Shown here one piece after another: positions 1 to 8,116 of a DNA stretch of 64,000 nucleotides (its first letter is position 1; each line of letters begins with the position of its first letter). Made by a program: the position numbers and the translations under genes. Source of the DNA: Bacteroidales bacterium (lineage in GTDB: Bacteria; Bacteroidota; Bacteroidia; Bacteroidales; ML635J-15); the NCBI GenBank assembly GCA_031275085.1, contig JAISPG010000018.1, positions 1-64,000 of the forward strand, written 5' to 3'. The notes beneath the pieces are model-generated. The model saw only the letters and a list, made by a program, of their open reading frames with translations. It searched no databases and was not told where the DNA came from.

Positions 1-1
1 G

Positions 2-88
2 GGCAAAAACGACCCGATGGTACCGAATAACTCTGAAGACAACAGAAAACTGAACAGAAGATGTGACTTCGAAGTGATTTTTAAATAA
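2..88 (+). CDS. C-terminal end of an OmpA-family protein (partial)
   Basis: Only the last 28 codons and a TAA stop are inside the window. The readable tail contains NDPMVPNN, then NRKLNRRCDFEVIF. This matches the end of the OmpA peptidoglycan-binding domain, where an N-R-x-x-N-R-R-x-x-F pattern closes the fold. Proteins of this family are anchored in the outer membrane and hold it to peptidoglycan through this domain. The N-terminal part lies upstream of the window, so the full architecture is unknown. A strong terminator follows 25 bases after the stop, so this gene ends a transcript. Confidence 0.72.
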   Translation, partial: GKNDPMVPNNSEDNRKLNRRCDFEVIFK

Positions 89-420
89 AAATGTAGGTAG
101 ATAGGTAAATACAAAAAAAAGGCAGTAAAAAAATACTGCCTTTTTTTGTTATAAAGTAAGATATGTTTTATTTAATAAGCTACAGGATTAAATAAGTATT
201 TATGATATTATTATTTTCTTTTGTAATCGTAAAAAATAGATTTACAAAGATTAATGATCTGATATGCTCTTTTCTATAATAAAATTAATAAAAGTGTGAA
301 AATTGAATAAATAAAAAACTAATAATAAATGTTTTACCTTTAAAAATCGTTAACTTACCGAAAAAATATTTATCTTTAATTATGGTGGGGATATTTTTGT
401 ACATAAAATAAAATTTAATC
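89..420. other. Intergenic region upstream of the envelope-sensing operon
   Basis: The region holds the terminator at 113-148 and otherwise AT-rich sequence without a credible reading frame. A TATTTTTG at 392-399 fits the Bacteroidota -7 consensus TAnnTTTG, 21 bases before the ATG at 421. I see no matching -33 TTTG, so the promoter is only suggested. Confidence 0.5.
113..148 (+). terminator. Rho-independent terminator after the OmpA-like gene
   Basis: The stem GGCAGTA (121-127) pairs with TACTGCC (134-140). A run of A precedes it and a run of seven T follows it. Confidence 0.85.
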
Positions 421-1191
421 ATGAGAAGGAAAGAAGATCAACCGTGTAAAAAAAATAAATGTAATTCTGGTTCCAGAAAAAGCAGGTCATTGGTTGTAAG
501 TATACTCCTGTTAGTTTCTGGTATTTTACTCATATTAGGCAACATGGGCAAAATTGATAAAAGCATTATGAGTTATATTTTTTCATGGCAGTCCTTGTTG
601 ATAGCATTAGGTATAGTAAATCTTGCAGGAGGTGTACGTTCTCATTGGTTTGCTTCATTTATCCTTATTTCAATAGGAACTCTATTCCTGGTAGATGATT
701 TATATGCATTGGAGACAGGAACAACAAACATAATATGGCCTTTATTGCTTATAATCATAGGCGTTTCAATAATTGTAAAAATTTTCATTCCGAGAGGACG
801 CAAAAATAAAAATGATGACGATAGAATAAATTATGATGAATACAGTGAAGATGATTATATAAATATTTCAAGAGTATTTTCAGGAGTAACTTTAGCTGTG
901 AAATCAACTAATTTTCAGGGAGGAAAAATGGAGTTTGTGTTTGGTGGCGGAGAAATAGACCTCAGAGAAGCCAAACTTGCAGAAGGGACATCTGTCTTGA
1001 AAGTCGAATGTGTTTTCGGGGGAGTAAAATTATTTGTACCTATGCATTGGGATGTCAGTATAGAATCCTCAGGAGTTTTTGGTGGTTTCAGTGATGAAAG
1101 AAGATTTATACTTGCGGATGAAATAGATAAAACACGTAAACTTATAATTAAAGCTGATGCTGTGTTCGGTGGCGGTGAAATATCGAATTAG
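421..1191 (+). CDS. LiaF-like membrane protein with VFGG repeats
   Basis: This is a 256-residue inner-membrane protein. After a basic N-terminus there are about four hydrophobic segments (roughly residues 23-43, 50-68, 74-91 and 101-121), then a charged linker and a soluble C-terminal domain. That domain repeats the motif VFGG four times (about 173, 199, 218 and 249), a beta-strand repeat typical of LiaF/DUF2154-type C-terminal domains. In Firmicutes LiaF modulates a two-component system that senses cell-envelope stress. Here a LytS-type kinase and a LytTR regulator follow directly on the same strand, 46 bases away, so a similar role as modulator of that pair is likely but inferred. The ATG at 421 is the first one after the upstream gap. 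Confidence 0.75.
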   Translation: MRRKEDQPCKKNKCNSGSRKSRSLVVSILLLVSGILLILGNMGKIDKSIMSYIFSWQSLLIALGIVNLAGGVRSHWFASFILISIGTLFLVDDLYALETGTTNIIWPLLLIIIGVSIIVKIFIPRGRKNKNDDDRINYDEYSEDDYINISRVFSGVTLAVKSTNFQGGKMEFVFGGGEIDLREAKLAEGTSVLKVECVFGGVKLFVPMHWDVSIESSGVFGGFSDERRFILADEIDKTRKLIIKADAVFGGGEISN

Positions 1192-1237
1192 AAAATATTA
1201 AAGATAAAAATTTGCAGAATAAAATTATAAAAATTTA

Positions 1238-2308
1238 ATGCAAAACCCATTTCTAAATAAAAATTTTCTGATAGTTTATTCTATAGCATGTACGGCTATT
1301 GCTGTTGTGCAATTTCTGATTTTGTACCTGTTTGCAGGTCTCGATCTTTTGTCAGCAATTCTGCAGGCGTTCTTTTCCAATGTTACTTTTGCTGCTCTTG
1401 GTGTTGGAATCTGGTATATTGTAAGATATAAAACTCCGGGTAGGGACAGGTTCCAACTTATGCTCAGATTTTTTCTTACGGGTTTTATTGTAGTTGCTTT
1501 TTGGATGATAGTTAATTTTATCATAGGCAAACTTTTACATAGAGTAACTTATGGAACTGTTAGTTTTCAGTGGCATTTATTATCTCAATTTATTTTAGGC
1601 TTTTTGTTTTATGTGATCTTTATGCTTTGGTTCCACTTGATGATAGTGATTTCAAAATATTCGGAAAAAACAATATCTGAAGAACGTTTACAAAATTTAC
1701 TTACGGAAACAAAATTGAATGCATTGAAAGCATATATAAATCCACACTTTTTATTTAACAGCCTTAATTCGGTAAATGCACTTATCGTTTCCAATCCCGG
1801 TAAAGCTCGTGAAATGGTTGTGAATTTATCGGAATATTTCAGATACAGCCTGAAACAAAAAGATAATACATATGTGAATTTTGAAGATGAACTCAGAAAT
1901 GCTCTTACATATCTTGAAATAGAAAAACTACGGTTTGGAGAACGGATATCATTAAATATTGATATTGATGAAAGTTCAAATGGAATATTAGTACCTGTTA
2001 TGACTTTGCAGCCCTTGTTTGAAAATATTGTAAAGCATGCCGTTTCCGAAAGCTTCGATACTATTTATATAGATTTAAAAGCTCTGCGTAAAGATGATTA
2101 TCTGGAAATTATTTTAACAAATAATTATGATGTAACTTCCGTATCTACAAAAGGAACCGGAATAGGTCTTTCTACAAATATTGAACGTTTTAGTTTAATT
2201 TATCATAGAAAAGATTTGATAGAAATCTCAAAAACTAATGGTATTTTTAAAGTTTTTATGAAGATCCCGATTAATTTAGAAACTAATGATGAAAATAGTA
2301 ATTATTGA
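1238..2308 (+). CDS. LytS/YehU-type sensor histidine kinase
   Basis: This is a 356-residue membrane sensor kinase of the His_kinase (PF06580) family. Four hydrophobic segments fill residues 8-145, with no large extracytoplasmic domain. A coiled linker leads to the phosphoacceptor motif INPHFLFNSLNS, with its His near residue 170. The ATPase domain shows an N-box at NIVKHA (about 263) and a G-box at GTGIGLS (about 311). It should autophosphorylate and pass the phosphate to the LytTR regulator encoded next. The two genes overlap by 23 bases, which indicates co-translation. The preceding LiaF-like gene probably supplies the signal, because the kinase has little sensory domain of its own. The specific stimulus cannot be read from the sequence. 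Confidence 0.9.
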   Translation: MQNPFLNKNFLIVYSIACTAIAVVQFLILYLFAGLDLLSAILQAFFSNVTFAALGVGIWYIVRYKTPGRDRFQLMLRFFLTGFIVVAFWMIVNFIIGKLLHRVTYGTVSFQWHLLSQFILGFLFYVIFMLWFHLMIVISKYSEKTISEERLQNLLTETKLNALKAYINPHFLFNSLNSVNALIVSNPGKAREMVVNLSEYFRYSLKQKDNTYVNFEDELRNALTYLEIEKLRFGERISLNIDIDESSNGILVPVMTLQPLFENIVKHAVSESFDTIYIDLKALRKDDYLEIILTNNYDVTSVSTKGTGIGLSTNIERFSLIYHRKDLIEISKTNGIFKVFMKIPINLETNDENSNY

Positions 2309-3026
2309 CGACGAATCTTTAGCGATTCAGATTATAAAGGAATATCTTGCAGAAGTTCCGCAAATTGAAGTAATTGGACAATTCCAGAATGGATTTGACG
2401 GATTAAAAGCCATTAATGAGCTTAATCCTGATCTTATCTTTTTAGATATTCAAATGCCGAAATTAACAGGATTTGAAATGCTGGAGCTTTTGGATAATCC
2501 GCCATTGGTTATTTTTACAACAGCATATGAAGAATATGCATTAAAAGCTTTCGAAAAAAATGCCGTAGACTATCTGTTAAAACCATTCTCAAAAGACAGG
2601 TTTATTAATGCACTTCAGAAAGCACAAAAAAGTTTTGCAGAAAATAAGAAATCAGATTTTTCCGGATTACTTGAAAATGTTAATCAAAGTAAAGACATTT
2701 TAGATAGGGTTGTTGTAAAAGAGTCGGGAAAGATTTTTATAATTCCGACCAATGAAATCTATTATATTGAATCTGCTGACGATTATGTGGTAATATCTAC
2801 TTCCAATAAAGAATATGTAAAACATGCAACCATGAAATTCTATGAAAGCAGGTTACCGGAAAACAATTTTGTGCGCATTCACAGATCAACAATAATAAAT
2901 ATAGAATATATTAAAGAAATTCAGCCATACACAAAAGATACACTTTCCGTGATAATGAAAAATGGAAAATCATTAAAAACCAGTAGACAGGGGAGTGTAG
3001 AATTAAAGAAAATATTAAAAATATAA
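2286..3026 (+). CDS. LytTR-family response regulator
   Basis: This 246-residue regulator has a receiver domain (about 1-120) followed by a LytTR DNA-binding domain (about 143-246). The receiver has the acidic pair D8/D9, the phosphoacceptor D54 in FLDIQMP, and the conserved Lys in LLKPF. The DNA-binding part includes YYIESADDYVVI and FVRIHRSTIIN, both standard LytTR landmarks. Two adjacent ATG codons (2286 and 2289) give an ambiguous start of one residue. The gene overlaps its cognate kinase by 23 bases and is the last gene of the three-gene operon. Targets are not evident. Envelope-related genes, including the LiaF-like gene at the head of the operon, are the natural guess. Confidence 0.92.
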   Translation: MMKIVIIDDESLAIQIIKEYLAEVPQIEVIGQFQNGFDGLKAINELNPDLIFLDIQMPKLTGFEMLELLDNPPLVIFTTAYEEYALKAFEKNAVDYLLKPFSKDRFINALQKAQKSFAENKKSDFSGLLENVNQSKDILDRVVVKESGKIFIIPTNEIYYIESADDYVVISTSNKEYVKHATMKFYESRLPENNFVRIHRSTIINIEYIKEIQPYTKDTLSVIMKNGKSLKTSRQGSVELKKILKI

Positions 3027-3075
3027 TTTGAATCAGGAAGTTTTTAGTGTTTTTATAATAGTTTTTTCATAAAGA

Positions 3076-3110
3076 ATAGGGATTGTCAGCCATGGCGTCC
3101 CTATCTTTTT
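3076..3110 (+). terminator. Probable terminator after the LytTR operon
   Basis: ATAGGGA (3076-3082) pairs with TCCCTAT (3098-3104), with CTTTTT just downstream. The loop contains the palindrome GCCATGGC. Confidence 0.6.
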
Positions 3111-3247
3111 ATAGAAATAATGAATATTTTTTACGATAATTAAAATAAAGAATAATTCTGCCTGTAGTTAGTTCTGTAGATTGTTCTAAATTGTTCTGCC
3201 GGATCTAAAATCATATACAAATAATATACTTACAGTTTTGTTATAAC

Positions 3248-3278
3248 TTTGTTTTTTATCTCCGATTCCTTAACTTTG
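3248..3278 (+). promoter_or_regulatory. Bacteroidota promoter of the aroC-like gene
   Basis: TTTG (3248-3251), a 19-base spacer, then TAACTTTG (3271-3278) is an exact match to the TTTG-N19/21-TAnnTTTG consensus. The ATG lies at 3292, so the predicted 5' leader is only about 7-9 bases. Confidence 0.8.
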
Positions 3279-3291
3279 TTCAAAAAACCTT

Positions 3292-4263
3292 ATGAATACA
3301 TTCGGCAGAATATTCAGGATATCAATTTACGGAACATCACATAATTCAGAATTAGGAATATTGATAGACGGATGTCCGCCCGGTATGGAAATTTCTATAG
3401 AAGAATTTTCCGAAGAAATATTACGCCGAAGTTCAGGACAACAAGGAACCACTCCCAGGCAAGAAGACGATATCCCTTTTATCAAAAGCGGGATATATAA
3501 TGGTAGAACAAATGGAACTCCATTATTAATAAGCTTTAAAAATAATAATTTCAAGTCTGCCGATTATGAATTTGGTGGATTTTGCCGGCCCGGACATGCC
3601 GATTTTGCAGCAGCAGCCAAGTATAAAAACTTTAATGATCCAAATGGTGGAGGACAATTCTCGGGTAGGATGACACTCCCTTTGGTAGCAGCAGGAGTAA
3701 TTGCAAAAAAAATTATACCTGACGTAGAAATAAAAGCAGAAATATATTCAATAGGTAATACCCGAAATATAAACCATGAAATTGAAGATGCAAAAAAACA
3801 GCTTGATTCTCTGGGAGGAATTGTACAGTGTAATATCTCAGGAATAAACCCGGGTTTGGGTGAGCCATTCTTCGACAGTGTAGAATCATTAATTTCTCAT
3901 GCTGTTTTTTCTATTCCCGGAGTAAAAGCAATAGAATTTGGAGAAGGAATAAGATCAGCATCAATGCGAGGTTCCGTATTCAATGATGTTTTTATCGACA
4001 AAAGCGGAAAGACAGGGACAAACAATTCCGGAGGGATCAACGGAGGAATTACCAATGGAAATGATATTTATTTTCGTGTTTATTTCAGGCCTGCATCAAG
4101 TATTGGAAAAAGACAAAAAACATTGAATTTTGAAACTGGTGAAATTCAGGACTTTGAATTAAAAGGACGTCACGACACATGTTATGTGTTACGCACACCG
4201 GTAATTGTTGAAGCAGTTGCTGCAATAGTACTGGCAGACCTTACATTATTATCGGCCTGTTAA
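3292..4263 (+). CDS. aroC: Chorismate synthase, short divergent form
   Basis: The product is homologous to chorismate synthase, which converts 5-enolpyruvylshikimate-3-phosphate to chorismate using reduced FMN, the last common step to aromatic amino acids. At 323 residues it is shorter than the usual 350-370. Family landmarks are present: FRISIYGTSHN with H17, RRSSGQQGTTPR near 43-54, RPGHAD with H102, and GRHD with H294/D295. Several signature positions differ. GESHG is GTSHN, and the normally near-invariant GGGRSSARET is GGGQFSGRMT (about 120-129), losing the Arg. The key His and Asp residues remain, so activity is plausible, but a changed substrate or a paralog role is possible. The start is fixed by the N-terminal family motif and the promoter just upstream. 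It is apparently monocistronic, with AddB-like 95 bases downstream. Confidence 0.8.
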   Translation: MNTFGRIFRISIYGTSHNSELGILIDGCPPGMEISIEEFSEEILRRSSGQQGTTPRQEDDIPFIKSGIYNGRTNGTPLLISFKNNNFKSADYEFGGFCRPGHADFAAAAKYKNFNDPNGGGQFSGRMTLPLVAAGVIAKKIIPDVEIKAEIYSIGNTRNINHEIEDAKKQLDSLGGIVQCNISGINPGLGEPFFDSVESLISHAVFSIPGVKAIEFGEGIRSASMRGSVFNDVFIDKSGKTGTNNSGGINGGITNGNDIYFRVYFRPASSIGKRQKTLNFETGEIQDFELKGRHDTCYVLRTPVIVEAVAAIVLADLTLLSAC

Positions 4264-4358
4264 TTTAAAAAATAACTTATTCAATCTGTTAGAACAAACA
4301 TGATAAAAAAATGTAAAAAATTGTCATATATTAATCATTAAAAACTATAATATCTCCG

Positions 4359-7193
4359 ATGCAGGAAACAACAACATTTTTACAAGAAGTATCAAAGGAA
4401 ATACTATCCGGTTTTGAAGATTTTCGTAAAGTTGAGATAATTGTACCTAACAGGCGTACAGGACTTTTTCTTAAAAAAACGATAATGGATTCGGTTGGTA
4501 AAACAATATGGATGCCCAAAATAACTACAATCCAGGAAATATTCACCTCAAATTCCAATCTGCATCAGGCAGAAGAATTACTATTAATACACCAGTTATA
4601 TACTGTTTTCAAAAAATATACAGCTACACACGAAAGCTTTGATGATTTTTATTATTGGGGAGAAGTAATACTTAACGATTTTGATGATATAGACAAATAT
4701 CTTGTTGATGCGGAAAAACTATTTTCCACAATAAAAGACATAAAAGAAATCGACAGGAAATTTGACGGCTACGATGACGATGAACTTGAAATAATTAAAA
4801 GATTCTGGACAAATATAAATCAGGCCAATATCAGTTATCAGAAAGAAAGATTTTTAAGCCTTTGGGAGAAAATGTATGATATATATACAGAATTCCGGCA
4901 AATCCTTATAAATAAAGGAATAGCATATCAGGGACTTATTTATAGGATGATAGCCGATAATCCGGATAATTGTAAATTTGATAAACCAGTATATCTGATT
5001 GTAGGATTCAATGCATTGAATAAATGTGAAAAAACTATTTTTAAGTGGTTGAAATCTAATAAAGAAACAATGTTTTTTTGGGACGCCGACAAATACTATC
5101 TTAAAGATGAATATCAGGAGGCAGGCAGATTCTTGCGGGAAAATATCAGAAAATACGAACCGTTTAAAAATACAGGAATAATCAATAAGATAAATAAAGA
5201 ACAAAAAAATATAGAAATAATTACAGCGCCTTCGCCGGTAAGCCAGGTAAAGATAATACCGCAAATACTTGAAAAATGGAAAAGCCAACCAGATTTTAAC
5301 CCTGAAAAAACAGCAATTATCCTAGGGGACGAAAATCTTCTGATCCCGTTGATGTACTCAATACCGCTATATATAGACCCATACAATATTTCTATGGGGT
5401 TTCCTGTAAAAAACTCTGCAGCATTTGCATTTATCACACATCTAATATCCCTGCAGCGTAATGCCCAGACTAATAACAAAACAACCCGCTTTTATTTTAA
5501 AGATATCTTATCCATAATAAACCATAACTTTATAAAGTCACTATTTCCACAGGATACTACTTTTCTGGAAAACATTATAAATGATAATAAGGATATCTAT
5601 TTAGAAACAAATCAATTAGATCTGAATGAATTTCTAGGGAAAATATTTTCCGGGAAATTTTTAAATATCCGGGAAATATCAGCCTACATGTCGGATATCT
5701 GTCTGGAATTAATAAATATCTTGGCAGGTAATGACGAACTTATAATAGAACTTGAATTCCTGAATAAAATAAGCAATCGGGTGACGATTTTGCATGAATG
5801 TTTGATTACTGGTGAGATAGAAATAATAAAACCGGATATTTACTTTAGATTGATGAATAATTCCCTTAAAAATCTGACAGTAGCATTTGAAGGAGAACCT
5901 CTACAGGGACTTCAGGTTTTAGGATTTCTGGAAACAAGATGTCTTGATTTTGACAGAGTAATTATGCTATCGATAAATGAAGGGATTTTTCCTAAAAATT
6001 CTGCATCACAAAGTCTGATTCCATATAACTTAAGGAAATTTTACGAGCTTCCGTCAATTGAGTTTCAGGATAGTATTTTTGCATATTACTTTTATCGCAT
6101 AATACAAAGAGCCAAAGAAATAAAAATAATATACAGTTCTCAGGCAGGAGATACCCCTTCTGAAGCATCAAGATTTATATCACAAGTAAAATATGAATTT
6201 GACAAAACAAAAAATTTTATAACCTTCCGTAATGATGGATATAAAATAAATATAAATACCCGACATGTAACATATTCAGCAAAAACTGTTGAAAAAATCA
6301 CAAAAATAAAAGCGCACCTCGAAAACGGGATCAGTCCGAAAGCTATAAACGAATATCTGAATTGCAAGTTCAGGTATTATCTTAATTACATAGAAAACAT
6401 AAAAGAGCCGGATAAAATAGAAGAACAGGAAGACGGTGCATTTTTCGGAAAATTATTTCACCGGATAATACAAGATCTGTATGAGCCATACACAGGTAAA
6501 GTATTGAATGAAAAAGATCTTGAAAAAATTATGGATTCGGAAAATGTAAAAAAACATACATTTTATTCATTAAAAAAAGTATTCAATCTTAAAACCGAAC
6601 AAGATGTAAAAAGATATTGTAATAAACTAATTGTAGATATAGTAATTAAATACATATATCAACTCCTTGAATTTGACCGAAAAACATTACCGGTTACAAT
6701 ACTTGGGCTCGAAAAAGAAAATGAAGTACAACTGTTTACAGAGTTTTCCGGGACTAAGCAGAATGTAAAAATAAAAGGATTCATTGATCGTGTCGATTTT
6801 CAGGATGGAAAACTAAGAGTACTGGATTATAAAACAGGAAGAACAGAAATAAAAATAAATAATATTGAAAATCTTTTTATGCCTGATAGGAATTCCAGAT
6901 ACGATACAGTTACACAAGTTTTGTTATATACTTTAATGGTAGGAGATGACAGATATAGTGAAATTTGTCCCGGAATACTGAATGTTAATGAATTAAATTC
7001 CGGATATGATTATCGTATAAGTATAGGAAGGAACAGATTAAATTATTTAAATAACGAAATGAAAGAAGAATTTATCGGATATCTTGAAAACATGTTTTCA
7101 GAAATGTTGGATCCGGAAATTAGCTTTACACAAACCAAAAATACTGATAATTGTAAATTCTGCCCCTATAATATTATTTGTGCAAGAAATTAA
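4359..7193 (+). CDS. AddB-like PD-(D/E)XK nuclease with Fe-S cluster
   Basis: This 944-residue protein belongs to the AddB/RexB-like family that, with an AddA helicase, resects double-strand breaks for recombination. The N-terminal helicase-like part starts near VPNRRTGLFLKK, typical of Bacteroidota members that lack an obvious Walker A loop. The C-terminal RecB-type nuclease shows FIDRVDF (about 806-812) and LDYKTG with D823 and K825. Four cysteines match the AddB 4Fe-4S staple: C669, then C932-x2-C935-x5-C941 at the very end. The nuclease therefore looks intact. No AddA partner is encoded in the window; it may lie elsewhere. The gene begins 95 bases after the aroC-like gene and seems to be transcribed alone or with it. 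Confidence 0.85.
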   Translation: MQETTTFLQEVSKEILSGFEDFRKVEIIVPNRRTGLFLKKTIMDSVGKTIWMPKITTIQEIFTSNSNLHQAEELLLIHQLYTVFKKYTATHESFDDFYYWGEVILNDFDDIDKYLVDAEKLFSTIKDIKEIDRKFDGYDDDELEIIKRFWTNINQANISYQKERFLSLWEKMYDIYTEFRQILINKGIAYQGLIYRMIADNPDNCKFDKPVYLIVGFNALNKCEKTIFKWLKSNKETMFFWDADKYYLKDEYQEAGRFLRENIRKYEPFKNTGIINKINKEQKNIEIITAPSPVSQVKIIPQILEKWKSQPDFNPEKTAIILGDENLLIPLMYSIPLYIDPYNISMGFPVKNSAAFAFITHLISLQRNAQTNNKTTRFYFKDILSIINHNFIKSLFPQDTTFLENIINDNKDIYLETNQLDLNEFLGKIFSGKFLNIREISAYMSDICLELINILAGNDELIIELEFLNKISNRVTILHECLITGEIEIIKPDIYFRLMNNSLKNLTVAFEGEPLQGLQVLGFLETRCLDFDRVIMLSINEGIFPKNSASQSLIPYNLRKFYELPSIEFQDSIFAYYFYRIIQRAKEIKIIYSSQAGDTPSEASRFISQVKYEFDKTKNFITFRNDGYKININTRHVTYSAKTVEKITKIKAHLENGISPKAINEYLNCKFRYYLNYIENIKEPDKIEEQEDGAFFGKLFHRIIQDLYEPYTGKVLNEKDLEKIMDSENVKKHTFYSLKKVFNLKTEQDVKRYCNKLIVDIVIKYIYQLLEFDRKTLPVTILGLEKENEVQLFTEFSGTKQNVKIKGFIDRVDFQDGKLRVLDYKTGRTEIKINNIENLFMPDRNSRYDTVTQVLLYTLMVGDDRYSEICPGILNVNELNSGYDYRISIGRNRLNYLNNEMKEEFIGYLENMFSEMLDPEISFTQTKNTDNCKFCPYNIICARN

Positions 7194-7236
7194 AACAAAG
7201 TTTTTACGTAGAGTAGGAGAGTGGCAAACAAAGCGT

Positions 7237-7264
7237 ACGGTGCGGTGAGCAATAGTCGAACCGT
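7237..7264. repeat. Small hairpin repeat, copy 1
   Basis: ACGGT (7237-7241) pairs with ACCGT (7260-7264), enclosing GTGAGCAATAGTCGAA. The core resembles the GTGAGCGAAGTCGAA of the hairpin at 49095-49127. It lies in the short gap between the converging AddB-like and exonuclease genes and is more GC-rich than its surroundings. Confidence 0.5.
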
Positions 7265-7287
7265 GGTTAAAATCCGGATAATTTCAA

Positions 7288-8055
7288 CTATTTATCATTC
7301 ATTTTTGATTTAATATACACTTCGGTGAAAACTTTTTTAGTATAAAGTGGAAAATCGCTTTTTTGTATCCAATCGTAGTATGAAGTATCTTTTTTGAAAA
7401 CCTCTTCCAGTAGCATGCCTTTATATTTTCCGAAATTTATCACAATATTATCGTTATCGTCATAAATAAGTCTTCCTACAAAATCAACATTTTTGTTATG
7501 GCTTGAAAATTCAGAAATTGTATCTATACTGTTACCAATGTCGTCGTATCTTTCAAGTTGAGCCTTAAAAACTTCATAGGTGGCTAATGTATCGGCAGAA
7601 GCAGAATGAGCGTTTGAATGATCCTTATTGCAGTAGAATTTATATGCAGCTTCTAAAGTACGGGGCTCTTTTTTCATGAAAATTACCATAACATCAATAA
7701 ATTTTCTCTTTTTCAGGTCAAAATTAACGCCTACCCTTAATAATTCTTCAGCAAGCATAGGAACATCAAATTTATTGGAATTATATCCGCCTATATCCGC
7801 ATCTTCCAGAAATGCGACCAGTTCTTTGGCTACCATTTTAAATGTAGGACAATCTTTAACATCTTCATTGGTGATACCATGTATTTTTGACGACGCTTCA
7901 GGAATATCCATTTCAGGATTAATTCTCATACTTTTTTGTATTTCATTTCCATTTGGAAATAATTTAAGTAATGATATCTCTACTATACGGTCTCTGGTAA
8001 GATTTATCCCTGTAGTTTCAAGGTCGAAAAAAACTATTGGTTTTTGTAACTTCAT
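7288..8055 (-). CDS. DEDDh 3'-5' exonuclease (DNA polymerase III epsilon-like)
   Basis: This 255-residue protein has an N-terminal DnaQ-type exonuclease domain. The metal ligands are visible: D11 and E13 in FFDLETTG, D97 in NSNKFDVPM, and H150/D155 in NAHSASADT, which is the DEDDh arrangement. The last 60 residues (VINFGKYKGMLLEEVF and onward) form a small extra module often attached to Bacteroidota exonucleases. The likely role is proofreading or repair-associated removal of 3' nucleotides. It is not fused to a polymerase, and the free epsilon subunit of the replicase is one possibility. It lies 61 bases downstream of dnaN on the same strand, with a terminator in between, so co-transcription is probably partial. 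Confidence 0.88.
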   Translation of the reverse strand: MKLQKPIVFFDLETTGINLTRDRIVEISLLKLFPNGNEIQKSMRINPEMDIPEASSKIHGITNEDVKDCPTFKMVAKELVAFLEDADIGGYNSNKFDVPMLAEELLRVGVNFDLKKRKFIDVMVIFMKKEPRTLEAAYKFYCNKDHSNAHSASADTLATYEVFKAQLERYDDIGNSIDTISEFSSHNKNVDFVGRLIYDDNDNIVINFGKYKGMLLEEVFKKDTSYYDWIQKSDFPLYTKKVFTEVYIKSKMNDK

Positions 8056-8069
8056 TGTAAAAGAAATAA

Positions 8070-8090
8070 AAAGGGGCTTTTGCCCCTGTT
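8070..8090 (-). terminator. Terminator downstream of dnaN
   Basis: On the minus strand AGGGGC pairs with GCCCCT around a four-base loop (8072-8087), followed by a T-rich run. Confidence 0.7.
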
Positions 8091-8116
8091 ATTAAATAAA
8101 TATTTTCAAATAATTT

